A stretch of 64,000 bases of DNA from a bacterium. GTDB lineage: Bacteria > Arandabacterota > Arandabacteria > Arandabacterales > Arandabacteraceae. The stretch lies in assembly GCA_029933125.1 (NCBI GenBank), contig JAOZOU010000003.1, positions 292,542 through 356,541 of the forward strand, given 5' to 3'. Made by a program: the position numbers and the translations under genes. The notes under the pieces are model-generated. The model ran no database searches, was not told the DNA's origin, and saw only the letters and a program-made list of their open reading frames with translations. Of the stretch, positions 1 to 6,770 are shown piece after piece (positions within the stretch are counted from its first letter, which is position 1; every line of letters starts with the position of its first letter).

Positions 1-204
1 TCGGTTTTCGATTGCTTCATGCAGGCAGATATGACGCACACCCGGCAATTCTCAGGCGCAGGATTGGGTTTGCCGGTTGCCAAGGCAATAATCGAAGCCC
101 ATGGTGGAAAGATTGATGTATCCAGTCGCCCTGGGATAGGAACAAGGTTTCGAATTTGGTTGCCAAAGCGAAGTGGGGTGCAATATGGGGAACCAGGAAA
201 ATGA
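1..204 (+). CDS. Sensor histidine kinase, C-terminal fragment
   Basis: The reading frame is open from base 1, so the 5' part lies outside the window. What remains is the end of a HATPase_c domain. The G2 box GAGLGLPVAKAI and the following EAHGG with a beta strand ending in FRIWLP are typical of kinase ATP-lid C-termini. The kinase would autophosphorylate a histidine and pass the phosphate to a response regulator. The next gene begins about 10 bases downstream and encodes a receiver domain, so the two probably form a two-component pair. Nothing can be said about its sensor domain. Confidence 0.85.
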   Translation, partial: SVFDCFMQADMTHTRQFSGAGLGLPVAKAIIEAHGGKIDVSSRPGIGTRFRIWLPKRSGVQYGEPGK

Positions 205-214
205 AAGGAGCACT

Positions 215-1000
215 GTGAGAAATGATAAGGAGCTCGTTCGTATAGCTATAGTCGACGACAACGAAGATATTGTTGGTCTTCTTGGGGAGGTTCTTCAGGC
301 AGCAGACTATGCTCCCGATCTGTTTACCGATGCCAGGGATGCCCTGCTGGCTTCAACGTCAATGGAGTACGACGTTATCATCACGGATCTTGAGATGCCT
401 GAGGTAACAGGTATAGAGCTCCTCACACGTGTAAAAGAGGTTTTTCCGCTAACTCAATTTATCATGATAACTGGCTATGCATCTGTAAGGTCTGCTGCTG
501 AGGCAATGCACAGAGGTGCGGTTAGCTATCTCACAAAGCCTTTAACTTCCTCACAGGTTCTGGCACATGTTGAGAAAGCACTAGAGAACCGTCTGCTCAA
601 CCTTGAGAATCAGCGCCTCATCTATGAGCTCACAACAGCCAATAAGGAACTTGAAAGCAAGATAAATGAGCTAAACCATCTCAATGAGCTGCTCAAAAGA
701 ACTCAGGAGAATCTTGTCAGGGCAGAGCGCCAGAGTGCAATCGGTGAGGTAGTTGTTAGCCTTAACCACAGCATCAACAACAGCATCTCAGGTATCAAGG
801 CAGCTGCGCGCTTCATCCGCAACAATGCTCATCTCAACGAGGAGTGCCTCGAGGCAGCTACAAAGATCGATGAAGAATGCAGTGAGATCGAAGCCGTAAT
901 GCGCAGGCTTAAGAATTTGCGATCAGTATCGACAGCCGAATATGTTGACGGCATCAAGATGATAGATCTCGAGAGGGATGAGGCAGATGTCACGAGTTGA
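215..1000 (+). CDS. Response regulator with C-terminal HisKA-like (DHp) segment lacking an ATPase domain
   Basis: The start is taken as the GTG at 215 because GAAAGGAG lies just upstream; in-frame GTG 173 and ATG 185 would overlap the kinase. Residues about 7-125 form a receiver domain with the acidic pair D14/D15, phospho-acceptor D58 in TDLEMP, T86 and K108. A coiled coil (about 125-170) follows, then a segment resembling a kinase dimerisation box: SAIGEVVVSLNHSINNS, with H185 where the phospho-histidine of an H-box would sit. The protein stops about 75 residues later, so no HATPase domain and no DNA-binding or output domain is present. It may be a phosphorelay intermediate or a scaffold working with the upstream kinase; this role is inferred. 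Confidence 0.82.
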   Translation: MRNDKELVRIAIVDDNEDIVGLLGEVLQAADYAPDLFTDARDALLASTSMEYDVIITDLEMPEVTGIELLTRVKEVFPLTQFIMITGYASVRSAAEAMHRGAVSYLTKPLTSSQVLAHVEKALENRLLNLENQRLIYELTTANKELESKINELNHLNELLKRTQENLVRAERQSAIGEVVVSLNHSINNSISGIKAAARFIRNNAHLNEECLEAATKIDEECSEIEAVMRRLKNLRSVSTAEYVDGIKMIDLERDEADVTS

Positions 1001-1154
1001 CAGCCGGGAGGTTATAGCTTCAGCAACTCGCCTCAGGCGCCTGCGCCTCATAGCCAGGCTCCTGAGGGAGGAGGGCATCGTCTCTGAGAACTTCGATTTC
1101 GTCGTCAGTCTTGCCGATGCACTCCTTGCAAGTCTTGCGATCACTTACCCTTAG
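987..1154 (+). CDS. Small hypothetical protein (55 aa)
   Basis: An open frame starts at ATG 987 (an in-frame ATG also lies at 978) and overlaps the end of the response regulator by 14 bases. It runs to TAG at 1152-1154. A GAGAGGGATGAGG stretch upstream can serve as a ribosome binding site. The product is an Arg/Leu-rich amphipathic N-terminal half followed by a more acidic, hydrophobic C-terminal half, with no signal peptide and no recognisable domain. The tight overlap suggests translational coupling with the two-component genes. Its size makes chance opening possible, so confidence is limited. Confidence 0.45.
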   Translation: MSRVDSREVIASATRLRRLRLIARLLREEGIVSENFDFVVSLADALLASLAITYP

Positions 1155-1283
1155 GGTGCGCCAGGATCAATCCTTCATAGCACCGCATCGCGCATTAAGA
1201 TCTCTCCAGCCCATGCTTTTTGAGGCTCCTCTAGTGTTTCGCTTTCCAACCCCACCCATTCCCTACCCAGCGACGCGTAGATG

Positions 1284-1313
1284 TTGACGTCGGAGGCTAA
1301 AACGTGATACAAT
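1284..1313 (+). promoter_or_regulatory. Sigma-70-type promoter for the riboswitch leader
   Basis: TTGACG at 1284-1289 and TACAAT at 1308-1313 are separated by 18 bases. Transcription would begin near 1320, directly in front of the structured leader. The match to consensus is strong at both boxes. Confidence 0.65.
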
Positions 1314-1321
1314 TAACTTGT

Positions 1322-1446
1322 GACGGGGTAGAAGGGGGCGCCGTAGGGCGACACCGATAAAGGTGGGATCTCCCTGCAAAGCCCAGGTATTGGAGTTGAT
1401 AACCGGGCTGCCGAAGGTCGCTCATGACAATCGGCAGCCCTTTTTG
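1322..1446 (+). promoter_or_regulatory. Probable cyclic-di-GMP-I (GEMM) riboswitch with terminator expression platform
   Basis: The leader carries the hallmarks of the GEMM aptamer in order: AGGGCGACACC (1345-1355), a short CACC/GGTG hairpin with loop GATAAA, GCAAAGCCC (1376-1384) pairing back to GGGC, and a 3' half ending AACCGGGCTGCCGA (1401-1414), close to the conserved GCCGGG-UGCCGA end. GGTA (1386-1389) can pair with TGCC (1409-1412). The second strand of the first hairpin has about seven extra bases compared with the usual aptamer. The 3' conserved strand is also the left arm of an intrinsic terminator, so ligand binding should prevent termination (an ON switch). The class call rests on motif order, not on a covariance search; a cGAMP-type GEMM variant is possible. 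Confidence 0.68.
1405..1446 (+). terminator. Intrinsic terminator overlapping the aptamer
   Basis: GGGCTGCCGA (1405-1414) is a perfect complement of TCGGCAGCCC (1431-1440), a 10-bp stem with a 16-base loop, followed at once by TTTTTGATTT. It lies between the aptamer and the start codon at 1451, the expected layout of a transcription-attenuating switch. Confidence 0.85.
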
Positions 1447-1450
1447 ATTT

Positions 1451-2401
1451 ATGGCGAAAAAGGCGATGCGTTCAGTGAGGTTTGGAGCAGTCATAATTCT
1501 TGTTTTGGGCATAGCCTCCGTCTCCGCACAGCCGCTCAGTGTGCCTGGCACACTCGTTAAGATCTATCCTCCCGAGGAGGTCTTGAAGTACTGTCGCATG
1601 GAGGGAGAGCATCTCATACTCGAGTTTCCAGGTGCTCGACCGTGGGTGCTTGACACGACTGATTCCCTCTCAGCAATGCCGGCGGATGAGGTTGTGAGAG
1701 CAATAGAGCAGATGGAATTTCCCATCGATGGCATTCCAGTGGATGTTGTTATTCTCCCATTTGCGAGGAAACTTGTGGCAACTTCCTCTGCTGAGGGGCG
1801 TGTGATTTTTCTTTCACCGGGGCGCATTCCTGTGCCACCTGAACACGTGCACTATACCGTCTGTCACGAGTTTGGACATATTATCCACAAGGCCTTTATG
1901 CCCGACTCGAGGGTTGATCTCTGGCAAAGATACGCCGAGATAAGGGGGCTTAGCTCGACCAGTTTCGATGCAACAATTCATCACGAGCGCATCCATGAGA
2001 TCTTTGCTGAGGATTTTAGAGTGCTCTTCGGGAGCCCTCTTGCACGCAATGGGGGTGAAGTAGAAAACCATGATCTTGCTTCACCGATGGAGGTTCCTGG
2101 TTTGAGGGAGTTTATGCTGAGCCTCGCATTGTCAAGGAAAGCAGCGATTATTGCCTATCCCAATCCTTTTACCTCGCTTGTCGTTTTGAGCCTTGAGGAG
2201 CTTGTGGGCGAGGCTCATCTTGAGATCTACAATGTGGAAGGCAAGCTCGTGCGATCCATGAGCAGCGGCGCCCAAGGCAGCCAGGTCATCTGGGATGGTA
2301 GAAGCCAGTCTGGCGAGAAGGCTGCACCCGGCGTATACCTTGTGATCTGGGCAGGAAAGAATACTACAAGAGTAATCAAACTAATAAAGACAGGCCTCTG
2401 A
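1451..2401 (+). CDS. Secreted zincin-like protein with FlgD/type-IX-sorting-like C-terminal domain
   Basis: A signal peptide (hydrophobic core about residues 10-25, cleavage near VSA-Q) is followed by a globular region. The motif HEFGH at 139-143 matches the HExxH zinc site, and E183 or E187 in HEIFAEDF could be the third ligand, so a metallopeptidase fold of the gluzincin type is likely. The last roughly 80 residues start with YPNPF and end in GVYLVIWAGKNTTRVIKLIK, the pattern of FlgD-like/T9SS type-A C-terminal domains that direct export to or anchoring at the cell surface. The start is uncertain: ATG 1451 abuts the terminator U-tract and has no ribosome binding site, while ATG 1466 and GTG 1475 follow AAAAAGG. 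Expression is probably gated by the riboswitch. Substrate unknown. Confidence 0.8.
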   Translation: MAKKAMRSVRFGAVIILVLGIASVSAQPLSVPGTLVKIYPPEEVLKYCRMEGEHLILEFPGARPWVLDTTDSLSAMPADEVVRAIEQMEFPIDGIPVDVVILPFARKLVATSSAEGRVIFLSPGRIPVPPEHVHYTVCHEFGHIIHKAFMPDSRVDLWQRYAEIRGLSSTSFDATIHHERIHEIFAEDFRVLFGSPLARNGGEVENHDLASPMEVPGLREFMLSLALSRKAAIIAYPNPFTSLVVLSLEELVGEAHLEIYNVEGKLVRSMSSGAQGSQVIWDGRSQSGEKAAPGVYLVIWAGKNTTRVIKLIKTGL

Positions 2402-2548
2402 AGAACGCTGGATTGCATCCTGCATTGAATTGTTGCACCCTGCATATGCGCTATCCTCTGACTATCCTCTATAGGTAGTGAGCGGAGAATTTTCAATGTT
2501 ATCTCATTGAATCCCAAAAGATTAGAGAACCCTTGTCTTTTCCTCGGA

Positions 2549-2564
2549 TGGTATGCTTCTTGCA
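2549..2564 (+). promoter_or_regulatory. Putative sigma-54 (-24/-12) promoter
   Basis: TGGTATGCTTCTTGCA has the GG and GC dinucleotides exactly ten bases apart and matches TGGCACG-N4-TTGCA at all but two positions. It lies about 73 bases before the ATG of the fibronectin-III lipoprotein gene, placing the start site near 2575. The window also encodes an NtrC-type sigma-54 activator (14231-15643). Confidence 0.55.
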
Positions 2565-2636
2565 CAACTCACAGGATAGCAAATGAGAACTATGTTTTGT
2601 CGAGAGACATCTTTTCCGGGGAGGTGAGTGAGTCAC

Positions 2637-3059
2637 ATGCGAGCACGCAACCTTATTTTCATGCTTGCTGTATCATTCATCCTCATGCAAGGTGCCTGCG
2701 GAAACGATAGCAGCCCTGCCTTGCCTGAGGTGGATACAGTACCACCGAATCCTCCAGTAGGACTGCAGGTGGAAGACGGTAGTGGTGGAGTGCGCATATC
2801 GTGGAGTGAGAATGCTGAGCCAGACCTTGCTGGCTACAAGGTCTACAGGTCCTCGAATGAGGAAGGGCCCTTCTGGCTAATCTCGCCTAGCGTGTTGCTC
2901 TGCCCTTGGTGCTATGACACCCCAACTCCTATGGCTACAACCTACTATAGGGTTACTGCCGTGGATGAGAGTGGCAATGAAAGTGCCTTCTCCCAGGTGA
3001 TTGGTGTTTACTTTAACACTGGTCGCTCAGAGGCTGTCGATCAGCCAGCACAAAGATAG
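2637..3059 (+). CDS. Lipoprotein-like protein with a fibronectin type III domain
   Basis: ATG 2637 is preferred over the upstream GTG 2628 because GGGGAGGTGAG ends eight bases before it. The first 20 residues form a signal peptide followed by MQGAC, a lipobox-like end with C21 as the possible lipidated cysteine (position -3 is Q rather than L, so it is not perfect). Residues about 38-120 are one FN3 module, with the strands GVRISWSENAEPDLAGYKVYR and TYYRVTAVDESGNES typical of surface FN3 repeats. Such modules mediate adhesion or carbohydrate contact; no catalytic site is present. It stands alone between a sigma-54 promoter and a strong hairpin, so it is probably monocistronic. Confidence 0.75.
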   Translation: MRARNLIFMLAVSFILMQGACGNDSSPALPEVDTVPPNPPVGLQVEDGSGGVRISWSENAEPDLAGYKVYRSSNEEGPFWLISPSVLLCPWCYDTPTPMATTYYRVTAVDESGNESAFSQVIGVYFNTGRSEAVDQPAQR

Positions 3060-3070
3060 TCTGTTAAGAG

Positions 3071-3101
3071 GCCCCTCTGTCCTTGTTGGGGATAGGGGGG
3101 C
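3071..3101 (+). terminator. GC-rich terminator-like hairpin
   Basis: GCCCCTCTGTCC (3071-3082) can pair with GGATAGGGGGGC (3090-3101) over twelve base pairs including G-U pairs. It begins 12 bases after the lipoprotein stop codon. The following tail, TATCTCTTC, is only moderately U-rich, so termination efficiency is uncertain. Confidence 0.5.
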
Positions 3102-3354
3102 TATCTCTTCGGAATATCCATCTCAGCGGTCGAGGGAAAGACAGGAGTCCTGCGCAAGAAACTTCAGCCGTCTCGCTTCTCTACCTAAAGTCGTTGAGAC
3201 TACCTTAGCCACCAGAACAGGTCGATTATCTCACAGATCACACCAACGAGGAGAAGTTCACTGACGAGGATCATCGGCTTCGCCCCCTTTCGTAGCGAGC
3301 CCAACCCGTTGCCAGGCTTCCTACTAGGGTGATCGACCCGAGGCTGGGTGAGGT
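3102..3354. other. Gene-free stretch between convergent genes
   Basis: No frame carries a credible start plus coding pattern. One forward frame shows protein-like blocks (for example PPEQVDYLTDHTNEEKF around 3213-3263) broken by stop codons, which could be a decayed gene end. No RNA gene or repeat was recognised. Confidence 0.4.
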
Positions 3355-5925
3355 TTAGGATTTTCTCGGATTATGTCCGAGATGGCTAGGAACGAGGGCT
3401 TCAAGACGGATTACCAAAGCTGTGAGATCATCCTGAGGCTTGCCCATCGTATGACGCATTACTGCTGCATGAATATTGGCAAGAATGGTTTCGGGTTTGA
3501 GTTCATAGGCTTGCTTGAGCTCCTGAATCAATCTTCCTTCACCGAACGGCTGATCATAGGTGTTGAGTTCTTCAGTTATGCCGTCGGTGTAGAGGAAGAG
3601 AAGATCTCCTTCTCGAAGTTCAACATCTGTGTCACGATAGGTTGCCTCGCCATCGACACCAAGGACGATATCTGTCTCATCAAGCACCTTAACCGCCTTG
3701 TCCTTGCTAAGAATGAGGGGTGGAACGTGGCCAGCATTGCAATACGTGAGTTTTGCTCTTTCGAGATCGATGAGTCCGTAGAAGAGTGTAACAAAGGTTG
3801 CTCCATCGGTATGCTCGAAAATCGTCCTGTTGAGGTGTGAGACAACATCACAAGGGCTACGCATTGCATCTGCTTCGGCTCTGAGGGCTGATTGAAGGGA
3901 GGCCATGAGCAATGCCGCAGGAACACCCTTGCCTGAGACATCAGCAATGACAGCGCATATCCTCGTCGGGCTAAGAACGATTATATCATAATAATCCCCG
4001 CCTATGTGCTTGCTCGGGAAATTCATGGCTGCTGTCTCAATGCCATGTACCTTGGGAAATGCCCTTGGCATGAAACGTCTCTGGATTTCCTTTGCAACCA
4101 TGAGCTCGTTGTCGATCTTTTGTTTCTCTATTGCCTCCACATAAAGACGTGTGTTTTCTATTGCCACCGATACCTGATCACTCAAAGTTTCGAGGAGCTC
4201 AATCTCCGTTCCTCCATAGAATTCTTCGTCAGCCTTGCCTCCGACTGTCATGAAGCCAAGTAATCTTGACTTAAAGATGAAGGGAACGATCAGAGCCGTG
4301 TTGCTTTCCATCAAGCATGCAAGTTGAGTGGTGGGGACGGGCAGGGGGCGCCTGGAAGCAATGTGCCTCTCAATGTTGAAGATTCCCTTGGTACTCTTGA
4401 GATACCTAACCAGCGGGGAGTCATCCGCGAAGGATTTAAGCATCTCATGCTTCATCCTCACGGCATATGTTGCGGCATAGACACCAAGCCGTTCATCGTG
4501 AAGATACATTGCAACCGAGGTGGCATCTATTGCCTCGGCTACCCTTATGCAGATATAACTTACGAGGCCTTCAAGGTTCACCATCCCAACGAGTGAGTGG
4601 CTGATTTGTTTGACAAGTTTGCGGTAATTGTACTCATCTCTGAAGAATGTCTTGTCCACGGCGAGTCTTATTCGTGATCTCAGGGGTGAGATCAGCAAAG
4701 TTATCACAAAGATAGAGATGACTGAGAAGAGAAGATCAGCGCTTCCAATGAAGCTTGATGCAAGGCGTCCTATGCCATAGACGACGATGAAGTATATTGA
4801 GGCGAGGACAGCAACCAGCAGGGTATAGATAATGCTACGCCTGAAGACAACTTCCAGATCTAGCAGACCATAGCGCACAATGGCGTGGCCGAAAGCAAGG
4901 GGAACGAGAATGAGGGGGAGGAAGATGAACTTCTCACCTGGTATCTCCAGGCTCGGTCTAATGTTCAATATGATCTGAGTTACCAGAAGGGGGGTTACAC
5001 CTGCAAGTGTACCCCAGAACACTCCCTTAAGCTTCTGCTTGAACTTGTGATTCTCAACACGGCGGTAGCCTCGCACAAAAGCCACAAGCCCTGCACCCAA
5101 TGCAAGCGCAAAGTAGGTGGCAGTTGTCACTTGAATTCCTGAGAGACTCTGAGGAGCTATTCTTATGCCTCTATACATTCCGATTGTGAGTAAGGTTGAT
5201 GCACCGAAGAGAATTGCAGATGGAGCATAGATAAGAGGCTCAAGGGGGGGAAACCTCTCGAGCATCCTGCTTCTCAAAGGAAATAGGAGAAAGAAATGAA
5301 GAAAAAGAGCAGGAAGCATGAGTTGTAAGAGATCACTTAGAATCGAACGCAGGAGGGAGTGAGCAGGAGTAAGCTGGAAACTTGCAGCATTTGTAAGCAC
5401 GAGTCCAAACGACAGACAAAGGAGATAGAAAACAAGTGCGAGCTTATCAGAGCGTCTGAAGTAAACCACCAATCCAATGGCTACAAACGATAGTCCGACT
5501 ATGACCATCGAAATCTTGCGAATGAGTTCAGCCTGCGGTAAGCGCTCAAGCCTGACATCAAAGAGAAGAGGCTTGCCATCACGCAAGACCCCGAATGTCG
5601 TCATTTCTCCAGGACGGAGCCTTGCAAGGCAATCCGAAATCGATGCAACATTGGCACAGCTCACCCCATTTATGCTTACAATAGTATCTCCTTTTCGTAG
5701 TCCAGCTTTGGATACGGGGCTCAAGCTGGCAACTCTTACGATTTTGTTGCCCTTAAGTATCGCACCGCTGTATGGTTGCTCCACAATATTCATTGCAACC
5801 ACAAAGGCAAACACGATAGCTGCGGCTGTTACTGCAACAGCGAGCGCTCTGATGAGAGAATGGCGACGATAAGACGTCTCAGGGTAGGCGCTCCAGCCCT
5901 GCCCGCCACAAGGTCTGTCCTGCAT
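3355..5925 (-). CDS. PDZ / multi-pass membrane / GAF / PP2C (SpoIIE-type) serine phosphatase
   Basis: The ATG at 5925 follows GCGGAGGC eight bases upstream. Residues 25-45 are a membrane segment, and about 55-125 are a PDZ domain (VSKAGLRKGDTIVSINGV). Residues about 135-415 hold at least seven further membrane segments, 445-595 a GAF domain, and 610-840 a PP2C/SpoIIE phosphatase. Metal-binding acids are present: GGDYYD (642-647), ADVSGKG (661-667), YTDG (779-782) and QDDLT (831-835). RsbU-like enzymes dephosphorylate anti-sigma antagonists, so this is probably the sensor of a partner-switching pathway; the PDZ domain suggests sensing of envelope proteins. No STAS or anti-sigma partner is adjacent. 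It is transcribed alone from the promoter at 5980-6007. Confidence 0.88.
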   Translation of the reverse strand: MQDRPCGGQGWSAYPETSYRRHSLIRALAVAVTAAAIVFAFVVAMNIVEQPYSGAILKGNKIVRVASLSPVSKAGLRKGDTIVSINGVSCANVASISDCLARLRPGEMTTFGVLRDGKPLLFDVRLERLPQAELIRKISMVIVGLSFVAIGLVVYFRRSDKLALVFYLLCLSFGLVLTNAASFQLTPAHSLLRSILSDLLQLMLPALFLHFFLLFPLRSRMLERFPPLEPLIYAPSAILFGASTLLTIGMYRGIRIAPQSLSGIQVTTATYFALALGAGLVAFVRGYRRVENHKFKQKLKGVFWGTLAGVTPLLVTQIILNIRPSLEIPGEKFIFLPLILVPLAFGHAIVRYGLLDLEVVFRRSIIYTLLVAVLASIYFIVVYGIGRLASSFIGSADLLFSVISIFVITLLISPLRSRIRLAVDKTFFRDEYNYRKLVKQISHSLVGMVNLEGLVSYICIRVAEAIDATSVAMYLHDERLGVYAATYAVRMKHEMLKSFADDSPLVRYLKSTKGIFNIERHIASRRPLPVPTTQLACLMESNTALIVPFIFKSRLLGFMTVGGKADEEFYGGTEIELLETLSDQVSVAIENTRLYVEAIEKQKIDNELMVAKEIQRRFMPRAFPKVHGIETAAMNFPSKHIGGDYYDIIVLSPTRICAVIADVSGKGVPAALLMASLQSALRAEADAMRSPCDVVSHLNRTIFEHTDGATFVTLFYGLIDLERAKLTYCNAGHVPPLILSKDKAVKVLDETDIVLGVDGEATYRDTDVELREGDLLFLYTDGITEELNTYDQPFGEGRLIQELKQAYELKPETILANIHAAVMRHTMGKPQDDLTALVIRLEALVPSHLGHNPRKS

Positions 5926-5979
5926 GGGCGAGCCTCCGCTGTGGTTACCCCTGGGCAGGGCAAACGGACTTTGAACAAA

Positions 5980-6007
5980 AGTCTATGATGCCTGCAAGGA
6001 GTGTCAA
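5980..6007 (-). promoter_or_regulatory. Sigma-70-like promoter of the PP2C gene
   Basis: On the minus strand TTGACA (6007-6002) and TAGACT (5985-5980) are 16 bases apart, giving a leader of about 45-50 bases before the ATG at 5925. It lies in the divergent gap shared with the TPR gene. Confidence 0.5.
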
Positions 6008-6080
6008 GCTTTTTTGGCTCAAAATCTACTTGCATAAGGGACTCCGTTCTGATAGGTTTACACCCAATGGAGGTGAGAAC

Positions 6081-6770
6081 TTGGCGAGAGGCAAGAAACG
6101 GCTGACCCGGCGCGATATCAAAGAGGACGAGCTAGGTGAGTTCTTTGTAGACGCATGGAAATATGTGCATGAGCACTCAAGACAGGTTGCCGGCATTGTT
6201 GCCTTTGCTCTAATTGCTGCTATCATCGTGAGTTTTGCAATTCGTGAAAGGCGTGCAGCACAGGAGAATGCTCAGGTTCTGCTTGCTCAGGGTAATGCTC
6301 AGCTTGCTCAGGGTAATTTTAGGGCAGCCCTTGACATGTATGGCAATGTGATTGACAAGTTCAGAGGAACTCAGGGTCACTCGGATGCAATTTTCTTTGC
6401 AGCCAATGCTCACTTTCTATCCGGTAACTATGACAGCGCTCTTGTTTTCTTCCAAAGATATCTCAATATAAAGAAGCGCCGAGAGGAGTTCACAATATCG
6501 GCTGAAGAGGGTATTGCTCAATGCCTTGAGGAGATTGGTAGGTACAAAGAAGCTGCTGACGCCTACCTTAAGGTTCAAAGAGAGCACCCTGACAGCGAGC
6601 TTGCTCCTGATGCCCTTATGGGCGCCGGGCGGTGCTATGAACTTGCTGGTGACTTCAAGCAGGCAGAGAAGGTTTATAAGGAATTACTTGATCTTTATCC
6701 AGATTCCAATGAGGCTACTGCGGTAAAGATGCCATTGCTTGAGCTGCAGGCTAGACTCGAGAATTCCTGA
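6081..6770 (+). CDS. Membrane-anchored tetratricopeptide repeat protein
   Basis: The TTG at 6081 is taken as start because AATGGAGGTGAGAAC precedes it; earlier in-frame codons have no ribosome binding site. A basic N-terminus is followed by one membrane segment (about residues 35-55, QVAGIVAFALIAAIIVSFAI) and then TPR motifs to the end, including a BamD/YbgF-like ending with repeats around YKEAADAYLKVQREHPDS and FKQAEKVYKELLDLYPDS. The layout (one N-terminal helix plus a periplasmic TPR) resembles YfgM/CpoB-type helpers of envelope assembly. A seven-residue duplication (LAQGNAQ, then LAQGNF) opens the TPR part. Its TGA overlaps the ATG of the GH57 gene by one base, so the two are coupled. Confidence 0.8.
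   Translation: MARGKKRLTRRDIKEDELGEFFVDAWKYVHEHSRQVAGIVAFALIAAIIVSFAIRERRAAQENAQVLLAQGNAQLAQGNFRAALDMYGNVIDKFRGTQGHSDAIFFAANAHFLSGNYDSALVFFQRYLNIKKRREEFTISAEEGIAQCLEEIGRYKEAADAYLKVQREHPDSELAPDALMGAGRCYELAGDFKQAEKVYKELLDLYPDSNEATAVKMPLLELQARLENS

Noticed and set aside
923-1144. Minus-strand frame of 73 codons
   Set aside because: Antisense to the response regulator end and the small plus-strand ORF; no ribosome binding site.
3001-3264. Plus-strand frame overlapping the FN3 gene end
   Set aside because: It shares bases with the FN3 gene in another frame and crosses the GC-rich hairpin; no start signal.
6280-6324. Short direct repeat CTTGCTCAGGGTAAT
   Set aside because: It is an in-frame duplication within the TPR protein and needs no separate element.
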